From NCBI GenBank assembly GCA_910585935.1, contig CAJUHN010000029.1, positions 1-23,321 on the forward strand: 23,321 nt of DNA. Reading direction: 5' to 3'. A program made the translations under genes and the position numbers. Source of the DNA: an uncultured Lachnospiraceae bacterium. GTDB taxonomy: Bacteria; Bacillota; Clostridia; Lachnospirales; Lachnospiraceae. How positions within the stretch are numbered: the stretch's first letter is position 1; the number at the start of each line of letters is the position of its first letter. The notes under the pieces were generated by a model, which saw only the letters and a program-made list of their open reading frames with translations, was not told the origin of the DNA and did not search any database. Of the stretch, positions 7,938 through 17,742 are shown in pieces.

Positions 7938-8781
7938 GTTTCTTTTCTCCTAGTATTTTCTCTATCTTTTTAGAATCTCCCCATATCGCAGGAGAATCAT
8001 AGGGACGTTCTGGATATTTTCCATATTCTAACTGAATATCATAATGATGTTTGGTAATAAATTTCTCTATTTGTTCTCCTAATTCAATTGCCTTTCCAGA
8101 ACATACATTAATAATTCCCTGTACTTCATCTTGTATACTGGCATACAAGATTTGTTCTGCTAAGGTATCTACATCAATAAAATCATACTTATTTTTTCCT
8201 GTCGTAAAAGGAAATGTCTTCTTTCCATCTTCTACTGCCTGAGCAATTTTAGAAAAGATAGAACTGCCATGTGCCTCATCTCCGTAAATATAATAAGCTC
8301 TTAACCAATGCATACTCACTGATTTCTTCTCTGTTTCTAACAATAACGTCTGACGGAGCGCATTTTTCGCTATCCCATAGAAAGATAGTGGATTACAAGG
8401 AGTAGTTTCATCTACTTTCCCTATCCAATATCCAATTTCATGCATACTTCCCATTACAGAAAGAGAAGGAAGTCCGCCATTTATCATATTTTGTAAAAAA
8501 ATCACATGTTTTGACAACTCTGCCATATGGGCAGGAGAATTATGAATAAATCCATCTTTCCATGCTAAATGAATTAAAATATCTGGTTCTTTTAATTGAT
8601 GATAAATTTCGTTATTTTCTTGAAAGATTGGCACATCTACAATGTTAGCTCTTTGATCTACGCCTTTGTAATTCAGATCATTGGCTAATACTTGATAGCC
8701 TGCATCTAAAAAAGTTTTCACGACATGTCTGCCGATATAACCAGCTGCCCCTGTGACTAATACTTTTTTTTGTTCTTTCAT
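7921..8781 (-). CDS. NAD(P)-dependent epimerase/dehydratase/reductase (extended SDR)
   Basis: 286 residues with a Rossmann dinucleotide site T10-G-x2-G-x2-G17 near the start, a serine at S112 in the strand VMGSMHE, and the catalytic Y135-x3-K139. The C-terminal half has the FIDVDTLAEQI pattern of nucleotide-sugar SDRs. It probably reduces or epimerises a nucleotide-linked deoxy sugar. The closest recognised types are the 4-keto-6-deoxyhexose reductases (RmlD/Tll/abequose-synthase-like), but I cannot choose one. No companion 4,6-dehydratase is in the window, so its substrate must come from elsewhere. The strong ribosome site GGAGG lies 7 nt before the ATG and opens a new gene block after a 165-nt gap. 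Confidence 0.8.
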   Translation of the reverse strand: MKEQKKVLVTGAAGYIGRHVVKTFLDAGYQVLANDLNYKGVDQRANIVDVPIFQENNEIYHQLKEPDILIHLAWKDGFIHNSPAHMAELSKHVIFLQNMINGGLPSLSVMGSMHEIGYWIGKVDETTPCNPLSFYGIAKNALRQTLLLETEKKSVSMHWLRAYYIYGDEAHGSSIFSKIAQAVEDGKKTFPFTTGKNKYDFIDVDTLAEQILYASIQDEVQGIINVCSGKAIELGEQIEKFITKHHYDIQLEYGKYPERPYDSPAIWGDSKKIEKILGEKKRETMA

Positions 8782-8946
8782 ATCTTTCCTCCAAAGTATT
8801 CTATTTCTATCTATTTATTCATTAAAGTAATATTTTTTTCATATATTTTAAAAATTTTTATCCATAAAACTACAACATTTCTGTTTTTTAGTGTTTTACA
8901 AAACATGGTTTATATCTAAAATCTTTCTATTTTTCAAATTATTCTG
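8782..8946. other. Largest gap inside the operon (165 nt), possible internal promoter
   Basis: All other gaps in the 19-gene run are 40 nt or less. This AT-rich spacer separates the DUF2304 gene from the SDR gene. On the minus strand a weak pair, TTGTAG (8870-8875) and TAAAAT (8845-8850), is spaced 19 nt apart, longer than optimal. A short palindromic GTTTT-AC-AAAAC stretch lies around 8892-8903. Neither is convincing alone. Confidence 0.3.
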
Positions 8947-9330
8947 TTAAGACTTCACGGTTTCCTTTTCTTTTTGTTGTAACTCTTTTAAAATTTCTTC
9001 TTTTTCATACTCTTTAATTGCTACTCTCTGTACTAAATTCTTTATTCTCTCTTCCAATTGAGAAACTTTTAACGATAACATAAATACTTTTATTAATAAA
9101 ATAAATATCATCGCTAAAAATACAAAGTTTACTGTCGCTCCTATCCCTAACAGTTTCGACATAAAATCTGCGATTTGCGGAAAGATACTAATTATAACTA
9201 ATACAATAGAAATTAATATCCAAAACAACGAATCTTCTATTTGCATCTGCGATTTTCTTATTTTTCGCAAGGTATAATAACACGTCATAGTACATACTAT
9301 AATCAGTATTATCTTTAGTACTGGTGACAT
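8947..9330 (-). CDS. DUF2304 small membrane protein, GacJ-like partner of the adjacent GT2
   Basis: 127 residues from the ATG at 9330. That ATG is preferred over the in-frame GTG at 9339 because AGGAG lies 8 nt before it and it starts one base after the previous stop. Three hydrophobic segments (about 5-24, 36-54 and 66-90) are followed by a charged helical tail, probably a coiled coil, to the end. This matches DUF2304. In Streptococcus pyogenes the DUF2304 protein GacJ binds and activates the GT2 enzyme GacI, which makes GlcNAc-phosphate-undecaprenol. Here too the gene lies directly after a GT2 gene, so the same role is inferred. Confidence 0.8.
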   Translation of the reverse strand: MSPVLKIILIIVCTMTCYYTLRKIRKSQMQIEDSLFWILISIVLVIISIFPQIADFMSKLLGIGATVNFVFLAMIFILLIKVFMLSLKVSQLEERIKNLVQRVAIKEYEKEEILKELQQKEKETVKS

Positions 9331-9331
9331 T

Positions 9332-10024
9332 TTACACACTCCTCTTTCTAAAACGCTGAATAAAAATAATAGAGGTACACATTCGTATCATATAAAGGAC
9401 AGAACGTTTCAAATTCAAATAACTTTCTCCTGCTCTCCTATCTAACATTTCCACAGGGATTTCTAAAACCTGAAAGCCACAGCGCAGTAAATAAGATATG
9501 GTATCGGGTTCTGGTCCATAATTCATCAAGTAGGCAAATTGTTTCATCATCTTTCGATTAAACAATCGCATACCAGAAGTAGGATCTTTGATAGATTTTC
9601 CTGTTGTGATTCGGATTGCCATTTGAATGATATTACTTCCCAACATACGAAGAGACTTCTCTTTCTTTTTATTCACAAAACGAGAACCTATCACGATATC
9701 TGCTTTTTGATTTTGCATTTCCTTTACCATTCTTGCAATGTATTCTGGTCGATGCTGTCCATCTCCATCAAACTGAAGCACAGCATCATAACCCTTTTCA
9801 TAAGCATATTGGAATCCAGCTTGTACCCCTCCCGCTAATCCTAAATTGATAGGTAAATCTAAGAGAGGATAAGCATTCCTTTTACATATCCATGCCGTAT
9901 CATCCTTTGAACCATCATTTACAATAATATAATCATACTGAGGATAATTTACTCTTAAATCTTCTGCTACTCTTTCTATATTTTCCGCTTCATTGTATGC
10001 TGGTATCACAATTAACACTCTCAT
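9332..10024 (-). CDS. DPM1/GacI-like polyprenyl-phosphate sugar synthase (GT2)
   Basis: 230 residues, the short form without a C-terminal membrane domain. IPAYNEAENI is at 7-16, NDGS at 36-39, DGD at 86-88 within QFDGDGQHRPE, and IGSRF and KDPTSGMRLFN follow. This is the pattern of dolichyl/polyprenyl-phosphate mannosyl- or glucosyltransferases, which load a sugar from its nucleotide onto a lipid phosphate in the inner leaflet. The start overlaps the GT-C-like gene by 35 nt, with GAGG upstream. The next gene is the DUF2304 partner. Together with the GT-C-like gene this repeats the GacL-GacI-GacJ logic of side-chain addition on the outer face. The sugar is not determined. Confidence 0.84.
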   Translation of the reverse strand: MRVLIVIPAYNEAENIERVAEDLRVNYPQYDYIIVNDGSKDDTAWICKRNAYPLLDLPINLGLAGGVQAGFQYAYEKGYDAVLQFDGDGQHRPEYIARMVKEMQNQKADIVIGSRFVNKKKEKSLRMLGSNIIQMAIRITTGKSIKDPTSGMRLFNRKMMKQFAYLMNYGPEPDTISYLLRCGFQVLEIPVEMLDRRAGESYLNLKRSVLYMIRMCTSIIFIQRFRKRSV

Positions 10025-13000
10025 TGTTCTTCCTCTTATAATCTTTTGCTCTTTTATTTCTTTCTAAAATAAGATTTATAGTAATCCATAAATATATCAT
10101 CGCTAAGACACTAAATACATATCTATAATGTGCCCATCTGAGTAATAATGCCCATGTTATGATTCTGCCTATTATAGCTATTCCAACAAAACGATAGCTT
10201 TTATATTCCTTTTGAATAAAAAATATTAAGAAAATAATAATGCTGAATCCTATGTTCCAAATTAACTTTCCTATTCCATTTTTGCTTATTTCTATATAAG
10301 AACGTATAAAATTAGAAAATATATTTTTACTTTGATAATTTCCATTTTCATCTGGAATGAGTCCAAATTCTGATGGTCCTACCATATAAAAAGTCATAAC
10401 TCCATCATGTCCGTAAAATATCGGGTTTCTGGGATTATCCGCTACATCCCATAATAGATCAGCCCCATTTAATCTATCCATTATGATATAACTTGGATAA
10501 CGAAATAATTCTATTAAATAGCAGCTTAAAATATCTGGAACGGTAGCATGTTCACTATTGCTTATACCTGTTTTATACTCTTCATCGAATCCCAATTTAT
10601 CTGCATCATATGGTCTATACAGTTCTTTCCATTTCTCTAAAGGCATAACCTCTGTAAAATATAATTCTGTCTTTTCAGCCAAAGGTAAATCATGAGCAAT
10701 AATATTTTCTATTCCTTTATACATAGGCGAAAGTAATGCTTTTTCTGTATCATTTTTTTTTGTTACTAAGTTTTGTGTGCTCATTTGAAAGCCTGAGATA
10801 CAAACAATAGAGAATAAAGCAGAAATTATTAAAACTATATTCTTTTTTCTGAATCCATAATAACAAAATATAAAAACTAATATTGTATATACAATCACTG
10901 CTTCATGTCTTAATAAATCAACTATCATAAGTACTATTGGCAAAAATACTATATAATAAATATTATTTTTAAATTCTTTATCATTATCATTTATTAAGAT
11001 AGCAAAAAATAGTACATATATTAAAGCTATACTATGAAAGGTATCTTTAAGAGGATTAGTAACCATTATGATCACATTTGGTAAAAAACAAATGAGTATA
11101 CCAACAATTATTAAATTCCTCAATTTTAATCCCTTTTTATAACAATAAGTCAAGATAGAAGCTAAAACTGTTGCTGTTATCACTGCGATAAACATCATAA
11201 TAGCCATAGGAGATGGATAAATAGCAATTAGTACCCTCATTCCTAATGTCATAAAAATAGGATGACCAGGATCTAATCCACACATTCCTGTAGCTTGTGC
11301 CCATTGGTATAAATTATCCCATGACCAATTTCCTGGATAAAACGCATATATACTAATATTTAAACATAAAAATGTAATGATCCAGATAAGATAAAAACAT
11401 TTTTGCTCTGCTGCGACTATTTGATAATCTTTATTTCTTCTATTATATTTTTGACATAACAAAATTATATACCAATATATAAATGTAAAGATAAAAATAC
11501 CTATTCCATATTTCAATATGAGAATAAAAATATTTTCCTGTATTACATTGCTTGATACTTCATAAATATAGAAATGATTTGTATAAGATTTATCTTCAGA
11601 AGAAAAGTCAACCAAAATCTGTTTTTTTCCATCTGTTATCTTTCCTATTCCTCCTACATTATAAAGATAAAAATAAATCTTAATATCTCCTGCTTTTGGG
11701 AAATTAATGGTTATCTCTGCTTTTTCATTGGATTTATTATAGATAATGGAGTTGGTACTGAATTTTTTCCAATCTTTTGTTAATTGTATATCATCTAAAT
11801 CCATCTCTTTTCCGTCTATTTTAATTTTATCAATTAAAATTTCATTCCCCTTTTTCGTTTCTCCCACTTCTCCAGTCGCTTGTATAGAAACTTGTGTTGG
11901 CTGATATCTTTTTAGTATAAAATCATCTAATGCTGAAATAGTAATAAGCGCTAAAACAACACTTAATATAAATCGTATTCTCTTATCCCTTCTTATAAAC
12001 TTCTTTTTTTCTATCTGATAATTCTTTATTTCATAAGTTAATGTCATATTTGCTATCTTTTCAAAGATATTAGAAAAAGCTCCAATAAGGATAAAACAAT
12101 AAATAGAAAAAGTAAGTAACTTTAACATTCCAGAAAAGCTAGGTACATATTCATCTTGAATTAGAATAGTTTCCCTTCCAATGCAAGCTATCGCCATATA
12201 AAGGGCTAACAAAATACTCATTATTTTTCTTCCTATTTTCCATTTATACCAACTTTTTTTTGCATAAGACATAAAATTAGGAAGAGTGAAAAGAATCAAT
12301 ATTTTAATCGTAACAGAAGGAATGACATCTGCTCCTAAGATATAAAGAGCTAATCCTAATAATACAGCATGATCTATTTTATGGTATCTCCAAAATGATA
12401 TTTGTATGATCATATAAGTTAATATACTGAGAATAATGAAAACTATTCCCGCATAAAAATTACTTACTTTCGTATTAATAAAAGCATCTGCCATATCAAA
12501 TGTAAGAGAAATATCTTGTGCTTCTTCTCTTGTAAGTTCTTGAGTGATATAATAGCTTTCTGCCTGAATAGCAGCATTTCCACACCATGTATGCCCAACA
12601 AAGACAATTTCTACATCACTTCCTTTTCTATCTTTTATGAAAAGAGGTTCTGCCTTTGTATCATATGACACCAGATTACCATCTTTAAAATACCATCCCT
12701 GTGGTAATTCTATTTCTTCTAAATCAACGATTTCTTCATTAATCGTAATACTTTTTATCCATATTTCATTTCCTTGTGCCAAAGATGAACTGCTTTCTAT
12801 ATTTTGAATCATAATGTCATACATCTGATTCATATAAATGAATTTATTATTCATTTTATCATAACAAGAAACCAATAATAAAAATGAGATACATACTGAT
12901 AAAATCATATAGATCCATTTTTTTTCTTTTTGTTTTGAAATCTTTCCAAAAAAGAAGGCAATGATATGAAATAAAAATGCAAAATACAAAAACACAAATA

Positions 13001-13106
13001 TCCTTTGGAGATTTGTAGTTAATGTAATGGAATTTATTAATTTCATAAAATAATAACTGCACAATAGAATAAGAAATTCCTGTAACATAACTTTTGTCTT
13101 TTTCAT
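9990..13106 (-). CDS. Very large polytopic GT-C-like membrane protein (DUF6020-like) with duplicated ectodomain
   Basis: 1038 residues from the ATG at 13106 (one base after the previous stop, TAAaATG). A GTG at 13118 is possible but has AGGAG only 2 nt before it. Many hydrophobic segments. Two similar soluble segments, about 112-176 and 420-486, each follow a membrane helix; both begin GNEI and share I-K-I, a DL/I pattern and a Trp. The C-terminal half has YPGNWSWDNLYQW (Asp at 597) and DPGHP (HP at 615-616) in the first outer loop, as in GT-C enzymes where an Asp there is catalytic. Inferred role: transfer of a sugar from the lipid phosphate made by the following GT2 to the exported glycan. 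No specific function is established. Confidence 0.65.
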   Translation of the reverse strand: MKKTKVMLQEFLILLCSYYFMKLINSITLTTNLQRIFVFLYFAFLFHIIAFFFGKISKQKEKKWIYMILSVCISFLLLVSCYDKMNNKFIYMNQMYDIMIQNIESSSSLAQGNEIWIKSITINEEIVDLEEIELPQGWYFKDGNLVSYDTKAEPLFIKDRKGSDVEIVFVGHTWCGNAAIQAESYYITQELTREEAQDISLTFDMADAFINTKVSNFYAGIVFIILSILTYMIIQISFWRYHKIDHAVLLGLALYILGADVIPSVTIKILILFTLPNFMSYAKKSWYKWKIGRKIMSILLALYMAIACIGRETILIQDEYVPSFSGMLKLLTFSIYCFILIGAFSNIFEKIANMTLTYEIKNYQIEKKKFIRRDKRIRFILSVVLALITISALDDFILKRYQPTQVSIQATGEVGETKKGNEILIDKIKIDGKEMDLDDIQLTKDWKKFSTNSIIYNKSNEKAEITINFPKAGDIKIYFYLYNVGGIGKITDGKKQILVDFSSEDKSYTNHFYIYEVSSNVIQENIFILILKYGIGIFIFTFIYWYIILLCQKYNRRNKDYQIVAAEQKCFYLIWIITFLCLNISIYAFYPGNWSWDNLYQWAQATGMCGLDPGHPIFMTLGMRVLIAIYPSPMAIMMFIAVITATVLASILTYCYKKGLKLRNLIIVGILICFLPNVIIMVTNPLKDTFHSIALIYVLFFAILINDNDKEFKNNIYYIVFLPIVLMIVDLLRHEAVIVYTILVFIFCYYGFRKKNIVLIISALFSIVCISGFQMSTQNLVTKKNDTEKALLSPMYKGIENIIAHDLPLAEKTELYFTEVMPLEKWKELYRPYDADKLGFDEEYKTGISNSEHATVPDILSCYLIELFRYPSYIIMDRLNGADLLWDVADNPRNPIFYGHDGVMTFYMVGPSEFGLIPDENGNYQSKNIFSNFIRSYIEISKNGIGKLIWNIGFSIIIFLIFFIQKEYKSYRFVGIAIIGRIITWALLLRWAHYRYVFSVLAMIYLWITINLILERNKRAKDYKRKNNESVNCDTSIQ

Positions 13107-13107
13107 T

Positions 13108-14178
13108 TTAACATGCACTGCTCCTCTTTAAATTTTTATATAACTTTGTAATATTTTTATAAAATATTTTAATGAGATAGGATATGATTAAATTAATAAA
13201 TACGAACCAGATAAAAACCAAAATGGAATATTTAGGGATAAATATTATATCTTGAAATTTCCCCCACAACACTAATAAAAAGTAGTGAATCAACCACATG
13301 AATGTGGAATATTCCCCTAAAATAGAAAATAGTTTTATCTTTTTTATTAAAATTAAAATAGAGAAAATAAATACTGGAACAAAAATATAATCATAATCTG
13401 TTCGATTGGAATTTAAATGTCTTAAATAAATTATGAGTCCTATACATAATAAAGAAAAAAATCCTTTTTTTATCTTTGACCAATCTTTTATTTTTTCTTT
13501 ACAGATTTGAAATATATTATATTTTGCGCATAACATTCCCATGATAACAGGACTTATATTTTCTTTCATAGTGTTTAAAAATACAGCATATATCACATTT
13601 TTTAAATTCCCCATAATAGGGAGAGCAATTATTTGAGAATAAACATGAGCAAAAAAAGCTCCTATTCCTATCAACAATAAAAAATCCATATAGATATTAT
13701 TTTTCTTTTGAAAAATATAAAGCCAAAAAGGAAAAGATAATAGCACACAAATATAAGCCCTTACAAACCACCAAGTAGGATTATATCCTGTAGTATATCC
13801 AAAAAACATTTCAAAAAGCATTCGGAAATTTATATCTGGTTTTACTAAAAATATATGAATAGGAATAAAGATAAGAAATATCTTCCAATACTCCACCATA
13901 AAACTTTTTAAATGCAGAAATATTTTTTCTATAATCTGATTTATGCTTTTTCCATTTAATTGTATATAAAATCCATAACCTGTTGTAAATAAATACATAG
14001 CGATACAGATTCTAAAAAAAACGGCTAAATACTTCTCAATCGCTATTCCCTCTCCCAATTTTAAAAGAGAAATATAACTATTTCCATTGATATACCAACT
14101 TTCAAATCCAAAAAGATGGTGAAATAACATAAAAAGAATAGCTGCTCCTTTTATCTTTTTTGATTCTTCCTTTGTCAT
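13108..14178 (-). CDS. Acyltransferase family 3 membrane protein
   Basis: 356 residues with about ten hydrophobic segments. The N-terminus KIKGAAILFMLFHHLFGFE carries the histidine pair in the first membrane helix that marks the acyltransferase_3 family (OafA/WecH/OatA-type). FFRICIAMYLFTTGYGF is the next helix, and a loop with NPTWWFVRAY is also typical. Members usually move an acetyl group across the membrane and onto sugar hydroxyls. There is no C-terminal SGNH domain, so this is the short form. GGAG lies 10 nt upstream of the ATG. The gene ends one base before the start of the GT-C-like gene. Expected role: O-acetylation of the surface glycan. Confidence 0.85.
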   Translation of the reverse strand: MTKEESKKIKGAAILFMLFHHLFGFESWYINGNSYISLLKLGEGIAIEKYLAVFFRICIAMYLFTTGYGFYIQLNGKSINQIIEKIFLHLKSFMVEYWKIFLIFIPIHIFLVKPDINFRMLFEMFFGYTTGYNPTWWFVRAYICVLLSFPFWLYIFQKKNNIYMDFLLLIGIGAFFAHVYSQIIALPIMGNLKNVIYAVFLNTMKENISPVIMGMLCAKYNIFQICKEKIKDWSKIKKGFFSLLCIGLIIYLRHLNSNRTDYDYIFVPVFIFSILILIKKIKLFSILGEYSTFMWLIHYFLLVLWGKFQDIIFIPKYSILVFIWFVFINLIISYLIKIFYKNITKLYKNLKRSSAC

Positions 14179-14194
14179 AATCTTTCTTCTCCAT

Positions 14195-16540
14195 TTATTT
14201 CAGTCCAAAAATCTCTCTATTTTTCTCTATAATTTTTTTATTGTCATATTCATAATCTTTTAGGTTTTCTTTTAATTTGGATATACTCTGGGGATTTTTT
14301 AAAATTTCTATTATCTTATTTTCTATTTTCACTTCATCATTTTCTACAATCCATCCTGTAACTCCGTCTACAATTTGTGATTTCACATCACCCACATCTG
14401 TAGCTAATACTGGAATCCCTAAAATCAGGGCTTCAAATATCGTATTTGGTATCCCCTCAAACTCAGATAAAAGTGCAAATAAATCTGCTTTTACTACCTC
14501 TGGAAAAGGATTTTCCATATTTCCTTTCATAATAACTTCTTCTTTTAAATTATTTCTTTCTATTTCTCTTTTTATTTCCCATTCCTGATAACCGCCTCCA
14601 ATAATGATCCATTGAAATACATATCCTTTTCTCTTTATATTCCCTAAAATCTGTATTAATCTTATATATGCTTTTTGTTCTTCTAAACGACCTACTGTCA
14701 CAAATTTTATTTCATTTTTTTTCTCTATTTCCGCCTTTTCTTTTATAGATGCAACTGGCATAATATTAGCGTTTGTAGTCACTTTATCTTTTAAATGAGG
14801 ATATAATTCTAGGAATCTTCCTTTTATTCTCTCTGTCAAAAGCACAATCACATCAAAATCTTGATAAAGTTTTCCATCTTCTTTTGTGATCTCTTTTACC
14901 CATTCCGCTGTATGAATCCAATCTTTATAATCTATATGTATCCATTGTATCTTCTTTTTACATTTTGATTTGGCTACATATTTTCTAAAGGAAGACCCCT
15001 CCGACATCACACAAACAATATCATATTTTGAAAAAATTTTAGATAGATTAGGCAATATTTTCTTTTCAAAAGTTTTTTGATCTTTTTTTATTTTTAAATC
15101 ATATGTGACTTCTAATTTTAATTTCTTTTCATCTCGACTCAGCTCTTTGTCCCATAGGCAATCTAATAATCTTCTATTAAATATTACATCTTCTGGAAAA
15201 TCCCTCCATGTAATAAAATGTACGCCCTGATATTCCTTTCTGGCAGAACTATTTGGAACATTTGCAGAAAATATTGTGATGTCTTTTCCTTCCCTTAAAA
15301 ATTCTTGAATTTGATATTGAGTTGCTATATGTGCTCCGCCTATATAATTAATATCATCTATGATATATAATATTTTTTCTTTTTCTTCTTCTACCACATC
15401 TGGTTCTTTCAAAAGACTTTCAAAACTTTCTATAATTTCTTTTGTATTATCACTCCCTCTTAAATTATCTTTTATTTCTTCTCGCAGTTCTTTTTTCTGG
15501 ATTATCTCTATTATTTTTTCTGTAATATCTCTTATAGAAAATTCTGTTAATATTCCTGTCTTTCTATCTTCTATTTGTTCTAAAGCTCCTGATGTCTTTG
15601 TAGCTACGATTACCTTTTCTAATATTTTGGCTTCTGTAATCACCATTGACCATGATTCATAATCAGATAACACCGTAATAATATCCGCACGCTTCATATA
15701 GGGATATGGGTTTTCTTTTGGTCCTAAAAATAAAAATTCTTTTTCTAATCCCGCCTGTTTAATAGAATTTTTTACTTGTTTTAATAAATTTGTATCTGTC
15801 AATGCCCCGATGTTATACCAGATAAATTCTATTCCTGCTTTTTTTAATTCTTGTGCTACCTTTATCTGCCTTTTATGATTTTTTTGAGGTCTTAGATTCG
15901 CACATGTCAATAAAACTATTTTATTATTTGGTATCACTAAATCATCAATTTTTTCTTCTGCTTGTTTTCTTATTTTTTTATAATCATTGATATTATAAAT
16001 TGTCACTGCTTTTTCTTTTAAAAATGGGTATTTCTTTATACTCTCTTCTTGTGATGTTTTGGAAACAAAAATATATTTGTCAAAACATTCATGAAAGTAA
16101 AAATATTGTTCTGTATTAAAATATTCTGCAGCAGATAAATCATTATGAATCCATGCCGCCTTTTTCTTTGCTTTTACTTGAGTTGCTACAAATGCAGGTG
16201 TATACCATTCTCCTACAAAAAAAGCCCAATCATATATTTTTCCGCGCACAAAGTCTAATGCTGTATAATAAAATGCGCCTTTTTGTGAAGCATTATAAAT
16301 AAACTTCGCATGGACTCTGCCTAATATATTTAATTTTTTGTACCTTTTATAAGCATCACAGACATGTACTTGTTTATTAATTTCTGGCATTAATGAGGTT
16401 GCTTGCTCTACAAACTGCTGATCTAAAATAACAAAATCTACTTCAAATTTTTTATAATCTAATGCATTCAGCAAATTAGCTAATGATGTTTCTGCACCTC
16501 CTTTATAAAATTGACTAATGACAAATAATAGTTTCTGCAT
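14195..16540 (-). CDS. Fusion of two GT4-type glycosyltransferases
   Basis: 781 residues, two complete GT-B enzymes in one chain. The first (1 to about 380) begins with FVISQFYKGGAE and ends in an E295-x7-E303 motif in SDYESWS. The second (about 389-781) begins ILYIIDDINY and has E695-x7-E703 in SEFEGIP. The joint is an acidic stretch at 381-389 (near nt 15374-15400). The first half is paralogous to the separate gene at 17743-18885 and the second to 16558-17733: KIQWIH, the EITK region and the EN-P motif all recur. The order of the halves equals the order of those two genes. GGGAG lies 8 nt before the ATG. Donor and acceptor are unknown; two consecutive transfers by one protein is a plausible inference. 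Confidence 0.85.
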   Translation of the reverse strand: MQKLLFVISQFYKGGAETSLANLLNALDYKKFEVDFVILDQQFVEQATSLMPEINKQVHVCDAYKRYKKLNILGRVHAKFIYNASQKGAFYYTALDFVRGKIYDWAFFVGEWYTPAFVATQVKAKKKAAWIHNDLSAAEYFNTEQYFYFHECFDKYIFVSKTSQEESIKKYPFLKEKAVTIYNINDYKKIRKQAEEKIDDLVIPNNKIVLLTCANLRPQKNHKRQIKVAQELKKAGIEFIWYNIGALTDTNLLKQVKNSIKQAGLEKEFLFLGPKENPYPYMKRADIITVLSDYESWSMVITEAKILEKVIVATKTSGALEQIEDRKTGILTEFSIRDITEKIIEIIQKKELREEIKDNLRGSDNTKEIIESFESLLKEPDVVEEEKEKILYIIDDINYIGGAHIATQYQIQEFLREGKDITIFSANVPNSSARKEYQGVHFITWRDFPEDVIFNRRLLDCLWDKELSRDEKKLKLEVTYDLKIKKDQKTFEKKILPNLSKIFSKYDIVCVMSEGSSFRKYVAKSKCKKKIQWIHIDYKDWIHTAEWVKEITKEDGKLYQDFDVIVLLTERIKGRFLELYPHLKDKVTTNANIMPVASIKEKAEIEKKNEIKFVTVGRLEEQKAYIRLIQILGNIKRKGYVFQWIIIGGGYQEWEIKREIERNNLKEEVIMKGNMENPFPEVVKADLFALLSEFEGIPNTIFEALILGIPVLATDVGDVKSQIVDGVTGWIVENDEVKIENKIIEILKNPQSISKLKENLKDYEYDNKKIIEKNREIFGLK

Positions 16541-16557
16541 GTCTTACACTCCCATTT

Positions 16558-17733
16558 TTAAAATAAATTTATCAGTTTTTGTATATTCTCTTCTTTTTTA
16601 TCTATATAGGAACTTTGTTCTTTCCATATATCTTTATCCATTTCTAATAATTCTGTTAAACCAGACTCTATACTTTCTATATCATTTTTCACAAACCGAA
16701 CTTTTTCATAATTCTTTACTTGTTCTTTTATTCCCCCTATATCTGTTGCAATAATATATTTATTTAATATCATCGCCTCTTCTATTGTGACAGGTGTTCC
16801 CTCATAATAAGATAAAAGCGCAAATATATCACACTGTTTTATAACCGGATAGGGATTTTCTAATTCTCCTAATAATATGACATTTTCTTTTAGGTTTTCT
16901 TGTTCTATCTTTTCTTTTATATGTTTTTCTAATGTACCTGTTCCTATGATATACCAGATAAAATCTTTTTTCTTTTTTAATCTCTTACATATATTTAATA
17001 ATCTATCTATTCCTTTTTCTTTTTCTAATCTCCCTACTGTTACAAAGCTTAGGGCTTCTTTTTTTATTTCTATATTACAAATCTCTTCTGCTTTTTCTGT
17101 AATTTCTTTTACAGATATCATATTAGGAATGACAACAACCTTTTTTTCTAACTCTGGAATTTTTTCTAAAAATGCCTCTTTATTGCTTTCTGATAAAGTG
17201 ACAACAACATCATAATTAGAATAAATATTTTTATCATCTTTTGTAATCTCTCTTGTCCAATCTGAAAATTCACTCCATAGCCCATAATTGGTATGAATCC
17301 ATTGAATCTTTTTTACTCCCTTTAAAGTTGATACAAATTTCTTCATTTTAGAAGCTTCACTGACTACAATAATGACATCATAATTTTCAAATTCTTCTTT
17401 TTCTTCTTCTAAGATATTATCTAAAAATGCACTTTTTCTTTTCCATCTCCTCCATACTCCATAAAATACTCTCATTCCTTTTTGCTTCCAAGAATATTTA
17501 TTACTCTGTAAAATATCTGTTAAGCTTTTAGAAAAAATCTCTGTTTTATCCCATATCCTTTCTCCTATCCATTTTAAATAAAAATTTTTTTCTTTGAGTT
17601 CATCTCCTGGTCTGCATAAACTGAATACAGCAATTTCATAGTATTTGATTAATTCTTCTATTTGATAAAATGTAACTTTTTGTACACCATTTTTATAATT
17701 TACATCGTCAAATATATATAATATTTTCTTCAT
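16558..17733 (-). CDS. GT4-type glycosyltransferase (type B)
   Basis: 391 residues, GT-B fold without membrane segments. The start ILYIFDDVNYKNGVQK and the central KKIQWIHTNYG (141-151) align with the second half of the fused protein encoded just downstream. The donor-binding domain has FVTVGRLEKEKGID (230-243) and E311-x7-E319, the acid pair of retaining GT4 enzymes. It lies 9 nt after the type A gene. Its ribosome site is weak: AGGA lies about 16 nt upstream, overlapping the previous stop, so translational coupling is likely. The specific sugar is unknown. Confidence 0.83.
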   Translation of the reverse strand: MKKILYIFDDVNYKNGVQKVTFYQIEELIKYYEIAVFSLCRPGDELKEKNFYLKWIGERIWDKTEIFSKSLTDILQSNKYSWKQKGMRVFYGVWRRWKRKSAFLDNILEEEKEEFENYDVIIVVSEASKMKKFVSTLKGVKKIQWIHTNYGLWSEFSDWTREITKDDKNIYSNYDVVVTLSESNKEAFLEKIPELEKKVVVIPNMISVKEITEKAEEICNIEIKKEALSFVTVGRLEKEKGIDRLLNICKRLKKKKDFIWYIIGTGTLEKHIKEKIEQENLKENVILLGELENPYPVIKQCDIFALLSYYEGTPVTIEEAMILNKYIIATDIGGIKEQVKNYEKVRFVKNDIESIESGLTELLEMDKDIWKEQSSYIDKKEENIQKLINLF

Positions 17734-17742
17734 ACGACTATG

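Noticed and set aside
9539..9838. Plus-strand open frame of 99 codons
   Set aside because: Opposite the conserved catalytic part of the DPM1-like GT2; His/Ser-rich shadow composition.
14277..15662. Two plus-strand frames of about 100 codons rich in Ser, Phe and Ile
   Set aside because: Antisense of AT-rich lysine/glutamate codons in the fused glycosyltransferase gene.
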